Assembly: GCF_900177545.1 (NCBI RefSeq)
Contig: NZ_FXBQ01000001.1
Location: forward strand, 2,226,122-2,290,121
Length of the DNA: 64,000 nucleotides
Reading direction: 5' to 3'
Source: Maritimibacter sp. HL-12
Lineage (GTDB): Bacteria; Pseudomonadota; Alphaproteobacteria; Rhodobacterales; Rhodobacteraceae
A program made the position numbers and the translations under genes. How positions within the stretch are numbered: position 1 is the stretch's first letter; every line of letters begins with the position of its first letter. The notes below the pieces were generated by a model. The model was not told where the DNA came from and did no database searches. It was given only the letters and a program-made list of their open reading frames with translations. Shown here piece after piece: positions 54,689 to 63,969 of the stretch.

Positions 54689-54831
54689 AAACGGCACCCG
54701 CGCCTCTGCCGTCGCGGACGACAGGTTCGGAAGGCAGGCGGACCGTCGCAGGCGAGGATGATGTCGGGTGTGAGGCGCGACATGCGGACCCCGAGGCGCA
54801 CCCCCGGCGCATATCCGGGTTGCACAATCAG

Positions 54832-54858
54832 CGCTTCTCGGAAGCGTCAGTAACGCTT
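54832..54858 (+). promoter_or_regulatory. Alternating inverted repeats upstream of the DUF1127 gene
   Basis: CGCTTC-TCG-GAAGCG (54832-54846) and AAGCGT-CAGTA-ACGCTT (54842-54858) share their middle arm, so the two hairpins exclude each other in RNA. As DNA, the element could be a multi-site operator. It lies in the 219-bp gap after the DsrC-like gene. Confidence 0.4.
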
Positions 54859-54907
54859 ACCTTCATCGCGGGGAGGAAACTGACAGACGCATTTCTGGAG
54901 TTTTCTG

Positions 54908-55132
54908 ATGGCCTTTATCACCGCTACCAACACCCACGGAGACATTCGGCCGTCCTGGGTCGCACGCCGCCTTGCCGCTGTTGGTGCCTTCTTCGTCAAC
55001 TACATGGAGATGCGGTCGCGTCACGACCGGATCGAGGCGCTCCTTCGGCTCGACGACGACGAACTGGCCCGGCGCGGCCTGACCCGCGATGGCGTTGTCC
55101 TGCACGTGTTTTCCGATAGCGTCTACTTGTGA
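54908..55132 (+). CDS. DUF1127 domain-containing small protein
   Basis: A 74-residue protein with the DUF1127/YjiS pattern at the C-terminus (residues 40-62: RIEALLRLDDDELARRGL), which is arginine- and leucine-rich. Such proteins are widespread in alphaproteobacteria; in Agrobacterium some influence RNA turnover and phosphate or carbon physiology. TGGAGT gives a good ribosome-binding site before the ATG at 54908. A long imperfect GC inverted repeat without T-tract (about 55135-55178) follows and may be its terminator. Confidence 0.85.
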   Translation: MAFITATNTHGDIRPSWVARRLAAVGAFFVNYMEMRSRHDRIEALLRLDDDELARRGLTRDGVVLHVFSDSVYL

Positions 55133-55211
55133 GCCGGTTCGGTACGGGCCGGGGCATCCGGCCTGAACCGTCACCAATCGACAGGCCGCCTCGGATGTGA
55201 CTGCTGAGCTA

Positions 55212-55285
55212 TGGAGCGGGCGGCGGGAATCGAACCCGCGTCATCAGCTTGGAAGGCTGAGGTCTTACCACTACACAACGCCCGC
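55212..55285 (-). tRNA. tRNA-Gly (anticodon TCC)
   Basis: The acceptor stem GCGGGCG/CGCCCGC, D-arm GTAGTGGTAAGAC, anticodon stem TCAGC/GCTGA with loop CTTCCAA (anticodon TCC), and T-arm CGGGTTCGATTCCCG are all intact. The discriminator is T, and CCA is encoded. Length is 74 nt including CCA. It reads GGA and GGG glycine codons. Confidence 0.97.
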
Positions 55286-55297
55286 ACTGGAGATCAG

Positions 55298-55326
55298 TGC
55301 CTATTTGATCGCGGTTTTCCCGTCAA
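55298..55326 (-). promoter_or_regulatory. Promoter of tRNA-Gly
   Basis: On the minus strand TTGACG (55321-55326) is followed after 17 bp by TAGGCA (55298-55303), 12 bp before the mature tRNA 5' end. Strong -35, moderate -10. Confidence 0.6.
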
Positions 55327-55519
55327 GATGACTCTCTTCAAAACCGTGCCGGTTACCCCGCAGTCAGCCAGAGGCGCGGCAGCGCCGGTCTTTCGTTCTG
55401 GCCGGTTGTAACTGGATTTGCAGGTGTTCGTCGGGGTCTCGACCGCAAATCGTTCGACGTTGGCCATGCCTCGGCGTATGACTGGGCCCAAGCGTTTGAC
55501 CGCAGGAGCCGCCGAAGCC

Positions 55520-55705
55520 GTGGATGACCTCGTTCTGCCTCCCCTCGCCGCGACTGTTCTCTTTGTCCTCGCTTGCCTTGCTGGCTACAGCTATCGCCGG
55601 GTCTGGAAGGCAGAGGGCCCGCGCTGGCAGTTGTGGGCCTATGGCACGGCGGCCGCAGCGGCGCTTTTGATCCTGGCGTTCGTGCCGATGTCGACGGCGG
55701 CCTGA
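55520..55705 (+). CDS. Hypothetical small membrane protein
   Basis: A frame open from TTG 55418 encodes two hydrophobic segments (LPPLAATVLFVLACLAG and AYGTAAAAALLILAFVP) separated by a basic loop. The best start by ribosome-binding site is GTG at 55520 (AGGAG at 55504-55508), giving 61 residues; ATGs at 55466 and 55478 are alternatives. I do not recognise the family. Codon use in the hydrophobic part looks like real coding sequence, but the evidence is thin. Confidence 0.45.
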   Translation: MDDLVLPPLAATVLFVLACLAGYSYRRVWKAEGPRWQLWAYGTAAAAALLILAFVPMSTAA

Positions 55706-55729
55706 GGCAGGCGCGTGGCGCGCGGAGGC

Positions 55730-55966
55730 TCAGCGCGCCACGTCGGCCGCTTCGCCTGCCCGGCGCGCGCGCGGGCAGGCCATGCGTTCGCGCAGCGGGC
55801 TGTCGGGGTCGATCTCGCGCTTGCAGACAACGCAGCGATCGGCTCCCTCGATCGCGTTCAGCCCGCCGCAACTGCCCTTGATCCTGCGTCCCGAGAAGAT
55901 CACGCCGATCGCCATGCCGAACATGACGAGAAGGAAGATGACAAAGGCGAGCATCATGGTGGCCAT
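55730..55966 (-). CDS. nqrM: Na+-NQR maturation protein NqrM
   Basis: A 78-residue protein with one N-terminal transmembrane helix (about 4-24) and the NqrM (DUF539) cysteine pattern: C33 in IKGSCGGLN, C45 and C48 in CVVC, and C64 near the end. NqrM helps deliver iron to the cluster between NqrD and NqrE. It follows apbE by 32 bp on the same strand, so the two maturation factors are paired, divergent from the structural operon. A C-terminal basic extension follows C64. Confidence 0.92.
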   Translation of the reverse strand: MATMMLAFVIFLLVMFGMAIGVIFSGRRIKGSCGGLNAIEGADRCVVCKREIDPDSPLRERMACPRARRAGEAADVAR

Positions 55967-55998
55967 CGCGGCTCCCTTTCAGGTCAAAGCCTGCCCGC

Positions 55999-57006
55999 TC
56001 AAGCGGTCAGGGCGGTCAGGCGGCTGCTTTCATGGGTGACAAAGCCGGAGCCGGTGGTTTCGATGAACAGCACCGCGAGGTTCTGCGCTTCGGCGATCTT
56101 CAGCCCCCGATCGCGGCCCAGTGTCAGCATCGCCGTGGACCATGCGTCGGCCAGCATCGCGTCTTCGGTCAACACCGTGGCCGAAACCGTCGCATGACTG
56201 ATCGGGGCGCCGGTGGTCGGGTCGATGATATGGCAATAGCGCCGGCCGCCGGCCTCGAAGAAGTTGCGGTAGTCGCCCGAGGTGGCCATGCCGAGGCGCG
56301 ATACGCCGAGGACGCGCGTCACGTCGCGCAGGCCGGGCAGCGGGCTTTCCACGCCGATCTGCCAGTCGGTGCCGTCGCCGTTGCGCCCCGAGGCATAGAG
56401 ATCGCCGCCGATCTCGACCATGAAATCCCGAAGCCCGGCATCGCGCAGCACCTGCGCCACGCGGTCCACGCCATGGCCCTTGCCGATCCCCGAGAGGTAG
56501 ACCGCGGCCCCGCCTTCGGTTTTGCGCACCGCGCCATCTTCGAGGGTGAGAACACGGTCCTGCCCAACCCGGTCCAGCGCCTGCGCGATCTCGGCCGCCT
56601 CCGGCACGCGCGCTTGTGCGCCCCCCGCGCCGAAGCCCCACAACTCGATCAGCGGGCCGATCGAGACGTCGAATCGCCCTTCGCTCGCGCGGTGCACGTG
56701 CTGCGCCCCGGCGAGGACCTGGTATAGCGCGGGCGACACCGGCAAAGCCTCGCCCGGCGCGGCGGCGTTCAGGCGTGAAAGCTCCGAGCCCGCATCCCAG
56801 TTCGACATCTCGCGGGTCACCTGCGCCAGCGCCGCCTCGATACCCTGCCCGAGATCCGCACCATTGACGCTGCGGTCGTGGTCGATGGCCGTCACGTTGT
56901 AGGTCGTGCCCATCGTCGCACCGGAAAACCTCAGGATCTCCACGCCGGGTTTGCAGGCCGCGAGGGCGGCGGTCATGACAATGAAGGACCGCCGGGTAAT
57001 CGTCAT
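55999..57006 (-). CDS. apbE: FAD:protein FMN transferase ApbE
   Basis: A 335-residue flavin transferase that attaches FMN covalently to threonines of NqrB and NqrC. The signal peptide holds twin arginines and an AACKPG stretch suggesting a lipoprotein (acylated Cys near 18). Family motifs are FSGATMGTTYNV near residue 27, LSGIGKGHGVD near 172, VEIGGDLYASG near 198 and the DPTTGAPISH block near 263. The very long frame upstream to 58599 is antisense to nqrA; the ATG at 57006 begins the signal. The 198-bp gap to nqrA shows no obvious box. Confidence 0.94.
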   Translation of the reverse strand: MTITRRSFIVMTAALAACKPGVEILRFSGATMGTTYNVTAIDHDRSVNGADLGQGIEAALAQVTREMSNWDAGSELSRLNAAAPGEALPVSPALYQVLAGAQHVHRASEGRFDVSIGPLIELWGFGAGGAQARVPEAAEIAQALDRVGQDRVLTLEDGAVRKTEGGAAVYLSGIGKGHGVDRVAQVLRDAGLRDFMVEIGGDLYASGRNGDGTDWQIGVESPLPGLRDVTRVLGVSRLGMATSGDYRNFFEAGGRRYCHIIDPTTGAPISHATVSATVLTEDAMLADAWSTAMLTLGRDRGLKIAEAQNLAVLFIETTGSGFVTHESSRLTALTA

Positions 57007-57204
57007 CTGGCCGCGCACTGGACACGTCTCCGCGTTATGACACCGCCGACGCGACGATGCCGGGTTCGAACCTTGCATATGGTCTCTCACCCCCGCTCGC
57101 AACGGTAACCGGTCGGGTGCGAGAAAATGACGCCCCTTGCCGGAAACAGTTTCGTCGGAGGCGGTGGCGCTGCATAAGGTGAGACGACGCAAGCAGAGTT
57201 CGAC

Positions 57205-58548
57205 GTGTACAACTTCTCGTTTCGGAAAGGCCTCGATCTTCCGATCATCGGTGCTCCAGGCACGGATGTCGAAGATGGACCGGTTGTCACCAGCGTTGCG
57301 ATTCTCGGCGCGGATTACCTCGGTCTGAGGCCCCGGCTCGTGGTCGAGGAAGGCGAGGCCGTCGGGGCGGGCGCGCCGATCCTGTATCACAAGGATACCC
57401 CGGGTGTGATGGTCACCGCCCCGGTCTCGGGCCGGGTGCGCGCGATCAACCGGGGGGAGCGGCGTAAGCTGGTGAGCGTCGAGATCGAGATCGACGAAGC
57501 CGCCGCGCCGGCGGTCGATTTCTCCGGCGTTGGCAATACCGATACGGCCGAGGGGCTGGCCGAACGGCTCTGCGCCGCCGGGCTCTGGACGGCGTTCCGT
57601 ACCCGGCCCTTCTCGAAGGTGCCCGCCCCCGAATCCCGCCCAGCCGCGATCTATGTCACCGCGATGGACACCGAGCCGCTGGCCGCCGATCCCGCGCCGA
57701 TTATCGCCGGGGCGGCGGAATCCTTTGAGCGCGGACTGGCGGCGGTGGCGCTGCTGAGCGAAGGCAGCACCTACCTGTGCCACGCCGAGGGCGCGGATAT
57801 TCCCGGCGCTGCGCTCCCCGGTGTCACCGTCGCCGCGTTCTCCGGTCCGCACCCGGCGGGGCTTGCGGGCACGCACATGCATTTCCTCGAGCCGCCCTCG
57901 GCCACCAGAACGGTCTGGACCATCGGCTATCATGACGTGATCGCCATCGGCCACCTGCTGATGTCCGGGCAGCTCGACACCAGCCGCGTGATCGCGATCA
58001 CCGGCCCGCTGGCAGCGCGGCCCCGGCTGGTGCGCACGGTTCCCGGTGCGTCGCTGGCGGACCTGGCGGCGGGCGAGAACCCCGAAGCCCTGCCGATGCG
58101 GATGATCTCGGGCTCGGTCCTGAGCGGCCGCGCCGGCGAAGGCACCGACGGCTACCTCGGCCGCTATGCCCGCCAGATCACCCTGATCGAGGAAGATCGC
58201 AAACAGATCCCGCTGGGCTGGATCCGCCCGATGGCCTCGAAATACGCGGTTCAGCCGGTGCTCGGCTCGGCGTGGTCGAGGAAACTCTACAAGCTCACCA
58301 CCAACCTCAATGGCGGGCGTCGGGCGATGGTGCCGCTCGGCACCTTCGAGGAGCTGATGCCGCAGGACTACCTGCCGACCCAGCTCCTGCGCGCACTGCT
58401 GGTGATGGACACCGACGAGGCACAGGCGCTCGGCGCGCTGGAGCTTGACGAGGAGGATCTCGGGCTCGTGGGTTTTGCCTGCCCGGCCAAGTATGAATAC
58501 GGCATCGCCCTGCGCGACTGCCTGACCAAGATCGAGAAAGAGGGCTGA
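57205..58548 (+). CDS. nqrA: Na+-translocating NADH:quinone reductase subunit A
   Basis: A 447-residue cytoplasmic subunit that contributes to the quinone-binding region of Na+-NQR. The N-terminal biotinyl-lipoyl-like fold (FRKGLDLPIIG, DTPGVMVTAPVSGRV) and the C-terminal LVGFACPAKYEYG segment are typical. The start is GTG at 57205 (MYNFSFRKG). It opens nqrABCDEF; the genes are closely spaced or overlapping, so they form one operon. Confidence 0.97.
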   Translation: MYNFSFRKGLDLPIIGAPGTDVEDGPVVTSVAILGADYLGLRPRLVVEEGEAVGAGAPILYHKDTPGVMVTAPVSGRVRAINRGERRKLVSVEIEIDEAAAPAVDFSGVGNTDTAEGLAERLCAAGLWTAFRTRPFSKVPAPESRPAAIYVTAMDTEPLAADPAPIIAGAAESFERGLAAVALLSEGSTYLCHAEGADIPGAALPGVTVAAFSGPHPAGLAGTHMHFLEPPSATRTVWTIGYHDVIAIGHLLMSGQLDTSRVIAITGPLAARPRLVRTVPGASLADLAAGENPEALPMRMISGSVLSGRAGEGTDGYLGRYARQITLIEEDRKQIPLGWIRPMASKYAVQPVLGSAWSRKLYKLTTNLNGGRRAMVPLGTFEELMPQDYLPTQLLRALLVMDTDEAQALGALELDEEDLGLVGFACPAKYEYGIALRDCLTKIEKEG

Positions 58549-58552
58549 GCGG

Positions 58553-59749
58553 GTGGGTTTGCACCGTTTCTTCGACCGGCTGGAGCCACATTTCACCAAG
58601 GGCGGCAGGTTCGAGCGCTATTTCCCGATCTTCGAGATGGTGGAAAGCCTCGTCTATACCCCCCGCACGGTGACGACGGCCGCGCCGCACGCGCGCTCCT
58701 ATGTCGATATGAAGCGGATCATGTCCTACGTGGTCGTCGCCACGATCCCCGCCATTCTCTTTGCGCTCTATAACACCGGGCTGCAAACCAACCTCGCGAT
58801 CGCGCAGCACGGCGCGAGCGGCTGGCGGGTCTGGATCATCGAGGCGCTGGGGATCGGCTTCAACCCGGCCAACCCGCTCGCCAACATGGTGCACGGGCTG
58901 CTTTACTTCCTGCCGATCTACCTCACCACGCTGGTTGTCGGCGGCACCTGGGAGGTGCTCTTCGCCACCATCCGGCGGCACGAGGTCAACGAGGGCTTCC
59001 TCGTCACCTCGATGCTCTACACCCTGATCCTGCCCGCCTCCACGCCGCTGTGGCAGGTGGCGCTCGGCATCAGCTTCGGCGTGGTGATCGGCAAGGAGGT
59101 CTTCGGCGGCACCGGCAAGAACTTCCTCAACCCCGCGCTGGTGGGCCGGGCCTTCCTCTACTTCGCCTATCCCGCCGACATGTCGGGCGACACGGTCTGG
59201 ACCCCGGTCGACGGCTTCTCCGGCGCCACCGCGCTCTCGGTCGCCGCCTCGCAGGGCTACGAACAGCTCGCCGCTCACGGCATCACCTGGTGGGATGCCT
59301 TCCTTGGCACCATGCAAGGCAGCCTCGGCGAAACCTCGGCGCTGGCCTGCCTGATCGGTCTGGCGTTCCTGCTGCTCACCAAGATCGCCAATTACCGGCT
59401 GGTCGTGGGCACGATGGCGGGGATGATCGCCTTCTCGGCGCTGCTCAACTTCATCGGCTCCGATACCAACCCCGCCTTCTCGATGCCGTGGCACTGGCAC
59501 CTCGTGACGGGCGGCTTCGCCTTCGGGCTGGCCTTCATGGTGACCGAGCCGGTTTCGGCAGCCCATACAAACGTGGGGCGCTACATCTACGGCGCGCTGA
59601 TCGGGGTGATGGTGGTGATGATCCGGGTGATCAACCCGGCCTTCCCCGAGGGGATGATGCTGGCGATCCTGTTCGGCAACGTCTTCGCGCCGCTGATCGA
59701 CTATTTCGTGGTGCAGGCCAATATCCGGCGGAGGGCACGGCGCGCATGA
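58553..59749 (+). CDS. nqrB: Na+-NQR subunit B
   Basis: A 398-residue membrane subunit with about ten transmembrane segments carrying covalent FMN and riboflavin. The flavinylation motif is [10 protein letters not shown] with T226 as the FMN attachment site for ApbE. GTG start at 58553, four bases after the nqrA stop. It overlaps nqrC by ATGA. The N-terminal [20 protein letters not shown] is a family hallmark. Confidence 0.97.
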   Translation: MGLHRFFDRLEPHFTKGGRFERYFPIFEMVESLVYTPRTVTTAAPHARSYVDMKRIMSYVVVATIPAILFALYNTGLQTNLAIAQHGASGWRVWIIEALGIGFNPANPLANMVHGLLYFLPIYLTTLVVGGTWEVLFATIRRHEVNEGFLVTSMLYTLILPASTPLWQVALGISFGVVIGKEVFGGTGKNFLNPALVGRAFLYFAYPADMSGDTVWTPVDGFSGATALSVAASQGYEQLAAHGITWWDAFLGTMQGSLGETSALACLIGLAFLLLTKIANYRLVVGTMAGMIAFSALLNFIGSDTNPAFSMPWHWHLVTGGFAFGLAFMVTEPVSAAHTNVGRYIYGALIGVMVVMIRVINPAFPEGMMLAILFGNVFAPLIDYFVVQANIRRRARRA

Positions 59750-60570
59750 CCGACCACTCCGCCACCGATGCCGGCGCCGAACGAAAAGGCCCGATCCGCC
59801 GCTTCCTCGACATGCCGCCCGACACCCCGGCGAAAACCGTATTCGTCGCCGTCGCGCTCTGCCTCGTCGCCTCGATGGTGGTTTCGGCGGCGGCGGTGAG
59901 CCTGCGCCCGCTGCAACAGGAAAACGCCCTGCGCAACCGGCAGGTCAACATCCTGCAGGTCGCCGGGCAATACGACCCGGCCCGCGACGTGGCCGAGGCC
60001 TTCGCCGCCTTCGAGCCGGCGGTGGTGGAATTGGAGACCGGCCAGATCAGCGAGGCCCTCGATCCCTTCACCTTCGACGACCGCGCCGCTGCCGACGACC
60101 CCGAGCTTTCGGTCGCGCTCGAAAACGATCCCGCCTCGATCGGCCGCAAGGCGCGCTTCGCCACCGTCTACCTGCTGCGCGATGCGGCGGGCGCGGTGGA
60201 GCGGGTGGTGCTGCCGGTGCACGGCTACGGGCTGTGGTCGACGCTCTATGGCTATGTTGCCGTCGAGGCGAGCGGCAACGAGATCTACGGGTTGCAGTTC
60301 TACCAGCATGCCGAAACCCCGGGCCTCGGCGGCGAGGTCGACAACCCGCGCTGGCGGGCGCAATGGAACGGCCTGTCGATCTACAACGAGGCGGGCGATG
60401 TGGCGATCACGCTGGCGCGCACGCCGCCGCCCGCCGGCGAGGAGTACCGCGTCGACACCCTTTCGGGGGCCACGCTTACCGCCCGCGGGGTGGAAAACCT
60501 CGTGCGCTTCTGGCTCGGCGAAAACGGCTTCGAACCCTTCCTCGCCAACCTTCGTGCAGGAGAGATCTGA
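59746..60570 (+). CDS. nqrC: Na+-NQR subunit C
   Basis: A 274-residue subunit with one transmembrane helix (about 31-52) and a periplasmic FMN-binding domain. The motif [13 protein letters not shown] places covalent FMN on T243. The ATG at 59746 overlaps nqrB, and the stop overlaps nqrD by one base. The frame extends upstream, but those codons belong to nqrB. Confidence 0.96.
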   Translation: MTDHSATDAGAERKGPIRRFLDMPPDTPAKTVFVAVALCLVASMVVSAAAVSLRPLQQENALRNRQVNILQVAGQYDPARDVAEAFAAFEPAVVELETGQISEALDPFTFDDRAAADDPELSVALENDPASIGRKARFATVYLLRDAAGAVERVVLPVHGYGLWSTLYGYVAVEASGNEIYGLQFYQHAETPGLGGEVDNPRWRAQWNGLSIYNEAGDVAITLARTPPPAGEEYRVDTLSGATLTARGVENLVRFWLGENGFEPFLANLRAGEI

Positions 60571-61223
60571 TGGCGCAGACCCGCAGAAGCTTGCTCGTCG
60601 ATCCGCTTGTCGACAACAACCCGATCACGCTGCAGGTGCTCGGCATCTGCTCGGCGCTGGCGGTGACCACCTCGCTCAAGGTGTCCTTCGTGATGGCGCT
60701 GGCGGTGATCTTCGTGATCTCGTTCTCTTCGATGTTCATCTCGATGCTGCGCCACCAGATCCCGTCGTCGATCCGCATCATCGTTCAGATGGTGATCATC
60801 GCGAGCCTCGTGATCCTCGTCGACCAGGTGCTGAGGGCCTATGCCTTTGAGATCTCGCAGACGCTCTCGGTCTTCGTCGGGCTGATCATCACCAACTGCA
60901 TCGTGATGGGCCGGGCCGAAGCCTTCGCGATGAAGAACCCGCCGGTTGCCTCCTTCCTCGATGGCATGGGCAACGGGCTGGGCTACGGCCTGATCCTCAT
61001 GCTGGTGGGCTTCGTGCGCGAATTGTTCGGCGCGGGCTCGCTCTTCGGCATCCCAGTGCTGCCCACGGTCAGCAACGGCGGCTGGTATGTGCCCAACGGC
61101 ATGATGCTGCTGCCGCCCTCGGCGTTCTTCGTGATCGGCCTGCTGATCTGGGCCTTCCGCACCTGGAAACCCAAGCAGGTCGAAGCGCGCGAGTTCCGTA
61201 TCCAGCGGGTGGAGGCGCATTGA
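60570..61223 (+). CDS. nqrD: Na+-NQR subunit D
   Basis: A 217-residue membrane subunit with six transmembrane segments. C27 (LGICSALAV) and C110 (IITNCIVMG) match the cysteines that, with two in NqrE, bind the intramembrane iron-sulfur centre. ATG at 60570 overlaps nqrC; TGATG overlap with nqrE follows. Confidence 0.97.
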   Translation: MAQTRRSLLVDPLVDNNPITLQVLGICSALAVTTSLKVSFVMALAVIFVISFSSMFISMLRHQIPSSIRIIVQMVIIASLVILVDQVLRAYAFEISQTLSVFVGLIITNCIVMGRAEAFAMKNPPVASFLDGMGNGLGYGLILMLVGFVRELFGAGSLFGIPVLPTVSNGGWYVPNGMMLLPPSAFFVIGLLIWAFRTWKPKQVEAREFRIQRVEAH

Positions 61224-61831
61224 TGGAAGACCTGCTCTCCCTCGCGCTCAAGGCGATCTTCGTCGAAAACCTCGCGCTGTCGTTCTTCCTCGGCATGTGC
61301 ACCTTTCTCGCGGTCTCGAAGAAGATCTCGATCGCCCTCGGCCTCGGCATCTCGGTGATGGTGGTGCAGACGATCACCGTGCCCGCCAACAACCTGATCC
61401 TGACCTACCTGCTCGCCCCCGGCGCGCTGGCCTGGGCGGGGTTTCCCGAGGTCGATCTCAGCTTCCTCGGCTTGATCGCCTATATCGGCGTGATCGCGGC
61501 GATGGTGCAGATCCTCGAGATGACGCTCGATAAGTACTTCCCGCCGCTCTACAACGCGCTCGGGATTTTCCTGCCGCTGATCACGGTGAACTGCGCCATT
61601 CTCGGTGGCTCGCTGTTCATGGTCGAGCGCGATTACGATTTCGTCCAGTCCACGGTCTACGGCCTGTCCTCGGGCTTCGGCTGGGCACTGGCGATCGTCG
61701 CCATGGCGGGAGTGCGCGAGAAGCTCAAGTATTCCGACGTACCCGACGGCCTGCAGGGCCTCGGGATCACCTTCATCAGTGCCGGGCTGATGTCCCTGGC
61801 CTTCATGTCCTTCTCGGGCGTGAAACTCTGA
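61223..61831 (+). CDS. nqrE: Na+-NQR subunit E
   Basis: A 202-residue membrane subunit related to NqrD in inverted topology. C26 (FLGMCTFLA) and C124 (TVNCAILGG) complete the intramembrane iron-sulfur site. The ATG at 61223 is preceded in frame by a TTG; the ATG overlapping the nqrD stop is preferred. Confidence 0.97.
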   Translation: MEDLLSLALKAIFVENLALSFFLGMCTFLAVSKKISIALGLGISVMVVQTITVPANNLILTYLLAPGALAWAGFPEVDLSFLGLIAYIGVIAAMVQILEMTLDKYFPPLYNALGIFLPLITVNCAILGGSLFMVERDYDFVQSTVYGLSSGFGWALAIVAMAGVREKLKYSDVPDGLQGLGITFISAGLMSLAFMSFSGVKL

Positions 61832-61841
61832 GGCAGGACCG

Positions 61842-63065
61842 ATGCAGACATTCGCCCTTGGTGTCATCCTCTTCACGCTGATCGTGCTCGTGCTGGTCAC
61901 GCTGATCATGATCGCCCGCGCGCACCTCGTGTCGTCGGGGAATATCGACATCACGATCAACGGCGAGCGCACCATCTCGGTGCCCGCCGGGGGCAAACTC
62001 TTGCAGTCGCTGGCGGCGGCAAAGCTCTACGTGCCCTCCGCCTGCGGCGGCGGCGGCACCTGCGCGCAATGTCGGGTGCGTGTGCTCGAAGGCGGCGGCG
62101 CGATCCTGCCCACGGAAGAATCGCACATCACCAAGCGCGAGGCCGCCATGGGCGACCGGCTGTCGTGTCAGGTCCCGGTCAAGCAGGATATGGAAATCGA
62201 GGTGCCCGAAGAGGTCTTCGGGGTGCGCAAGTGGGAATGCACAGTGCGCTCGAACGAGAACGTGGCCACCTTCATCAAGGCGCTGGTGCTCGATCTGCCC
62301 GAAGGCGAGAACGTCGATTTCCGCGCCGGCGGCTACATCCAGATCGAGGCCCCGCCCCATCATGTCCGCTTCAGCGATTTCGACGTGGCCGAGGAATACC
62401 GCGAGGACTGGGACAGGTTCGATCTCTGGTCGCTCGAAAGCCGGGTCGAGGAGCCGGTGGAGCGCGCCTATTCGATGGCGAACTACCCGGAGGAAAAGGG
62501 CATGGTCATGCTCAACGTGCGCATTGCCACGCCGCCGCCGGGCAGCGAGGGCATACCGCCGGGGCAGATGTCGTCCTACATCTTCAGCCTCAAGCCGGGC
62601 GACAAGGTCACCATCTCGGGGCCCTTCGGCGAATTCTTCGCCCGCGACACCGACAAGGAAATGGTGTTCATTGGCGGCGGCGCGGGCATGGCGCCGATGC
62701 GCAGCCACATCTTCGATCAACTCAAGCGGCTCAAGACCCGCGACCGCAAGATCAGCTTCTGGTACGGGGCCCGCTCGAAGCGCGAGATGTTCTATGTCGA
62801 GGATTTCGACGCGCTGGCGGCGGAATTCGACAATTTCGAATGGCACGTCGCCCTGTCCGACCCGCTCCCCGAAGACGCATGGACCGGCGACACCGGCTTC
62901 ATTCACAGCGTGCTTTTCGAGACCTATCTCAAGGATCATCCGGCACCGGAGGATTGTGAGTACTACCTCTGCGGCCCGCCGCTGATGAACCGGTCGGTGA
63001 TCGAGATGCTGCTCGATCTGGGCGTTGACCGTGACGACATCATGCTCGACGATTTCGGCGGCTGA
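61842..63065 (+). CDS. nqrF: Na+-NQR subunit F (NADH dehydrogenase)
   Basis: A 407-residue NADH-oxidising subunit. One N-terminal transmembrane helix, then a 2Fe-2S ferredoxin domain with C68, C74, C77 and C109 ([12 protein letters not shown]), an FAD domain ([10 protein letters not shown]) and an NADH domain ([23 protein letters not shown]). It is the electron entry point of the pump and the last nqr gene. The 55-bp gap to the convergent regulator gene shows no clear terminator. Confidence 0.97.
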   Translation: MQTFALGVILFTLIVLVLVTLIMIARAHLVSSGNIDITINGERTISVPAGGKLLQSLAAAKLYVPSACGGGGTCAQCRVRVLEGGGAILPTEESHITKREAAMGDRLSCQVPVKQDMEIEVPEEVFGVRKWECTVRSNENVATFIKALVLDLPEGENVDFRAGGYIQIEAPPHHVRFSDFDVAEEYREDWDRFDLWSLESRVEEPVERAYSMANYPEEKGMVMLNVRIATPPPGSEGIPPGQMSSYIFSLKPGDKVTISGPFGEFFARDTDKEMVFIGGGAGMAPMRSHIFDQLKRLKTRDRKISFWYGARSKREMFYVEDFDALAAEFDNFEWHVALSDPLPEDAWTGDTGFIHSVLFETYLKDHPAPEDCEYYLCGPPLMNRSVIEMLLDLGVDRDDIMLDDFGG

Positions 63066-63120
63066 TGACCGATTGGCGTGGGCCTGGGGATTGCCGCGAA
63101 CACCCAGATCCACCGCGGCG

Positions 63121-63849
63121 CTACGGGGCCTCTGCGCGATGAAGACTGCCCAGAAAGACATAGCCCACCCCGTGCACCGTCACGATCAGGCGCGGGTCTT
63201 TCGGCGTTTTCTCGATCTTGCTGCGCAGACGCCCGATCAGCACGTCGACAGAGCGATCGTAGGGCTGCCATTCGCGTGAACTCAGGCAATCGAGCAATTG
63301 GTCGCGTTCGAGCACCTGGCCGGCGCGTCGGATGAGGTAGACAAGCAGTTCAAACTCGCCGCGGGTCAGGCGCACATCGCCGCCATCGGCGGCAAAGAGG
63401 CGGCGCGCGCCGGTGTCGAGCACCCAGCCTTCAAAGCCGATCCGCGTGGGCTGGGCCGTGGCTTCCTCGGGTGCGCGCCGCTCGCAGCGCCACAGCACGT
63501 TGCGCACGCGGACGAGGAGTTCGCGCAGGTTGACCGGCTTGTCGAGGTAATCGTCGGCCCCGATTTCGAGCGCCACGATGTGATCTATATCGTCGGTGCG
63601 CGCGCTTACCACGATGACCGGAAGATCGGAATGGCTGCGCAATTCGCGCAGCAGGGTCAGCCCGTCTTTTCCTGGCAGCCGCAGATCGAGCACCATGAGG
63701 TCGATCTTGTGGCGCGCGAGCGCGCGTTCCATCTCGTCGCTGTTCTCGGCGCGGATGACGCGGTAGCCCTCGACTTCGAAGTAGCCGCCCATCGCCTCCA
63801 GGCTGGTTGGCTCGTCCTCGACGATGAGGATCGTCTTGGGTGACAGCAT
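63121..63849 (-). CDS. OmpR-family response regulator (TorR/DorR-like)
   Basis: A 242-residue two-component regulator. The receiver domain has the acidic pair E11/D12, phosphorylated D55 (LMVLDLRLPG) and K104 (DYLDKP). The C-terminal winged helix ends with the RSVDVLIGRLRSKIE and VHGVGYVF segments. The LDTGARRLFAADGG linker and general pattern resemble TorR/DorR, which control TMAO/DMSO reductase. It is divergent from an edge-truncated gene with tandem boxes in between, as in dor and tor clusters. The partner kinase is not in the window. Confidence 0.88.
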   Translation of the reverse strand: MLSPKTILIVEDEPTSLEAMGGYFEVEGYRVIRAENSDEMERALARHKIDLMVLDLRLPGKDGLTLLRELRSHSDLPVIVVSARTDDIDHIVALEIGADDYLDKPVNLRELLVRVRNVLWRCERRAPEEATAQPTRIGFEGWVLDTGARRLFAADGGDVRLTRGEFELLVYLIRRAGQVLERDQLLDCLSSREWQPYDRSVDVLIGRLRSKIEKTPKDPRLIVTVHGVGYVFLGSLHRAEAP

Positions 63850-63870
63850 CCCGATACCTTCCCTGGTCTT

Positions 63871-63909
63871 GTTTTCATTCCGTTTACAAAACTTTACGCC
63901 CCGTTCAAG
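63871..63909. promoter_or_regulatory. Four phased direct repeats (candidate TorR/DorR-type boxes)
   Basis: GTTTTCA (63871), GTTTACA (63882), CTTTACG (63892) and GTTCAAG (63903) start 11, 10 and 11 bp apart, one helical turn each, between the divergent regulator and the next gene. The spacing matches the tandem tor boxes of E. coli. Confidence 0.55.
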
Positions 63910-63969
63910 CGCTTCGGGAACCGCATTTACACCCGGACGCTACCGAGAGGGCAGAAAAGGAGTTTCGTC

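Noticed and set aside
55212-55285. tRNA-Gly as an integration site for a mobile island
   Set aside because: No integrase, no repeated tRNA 3' end and no composition shift were seen on either side.
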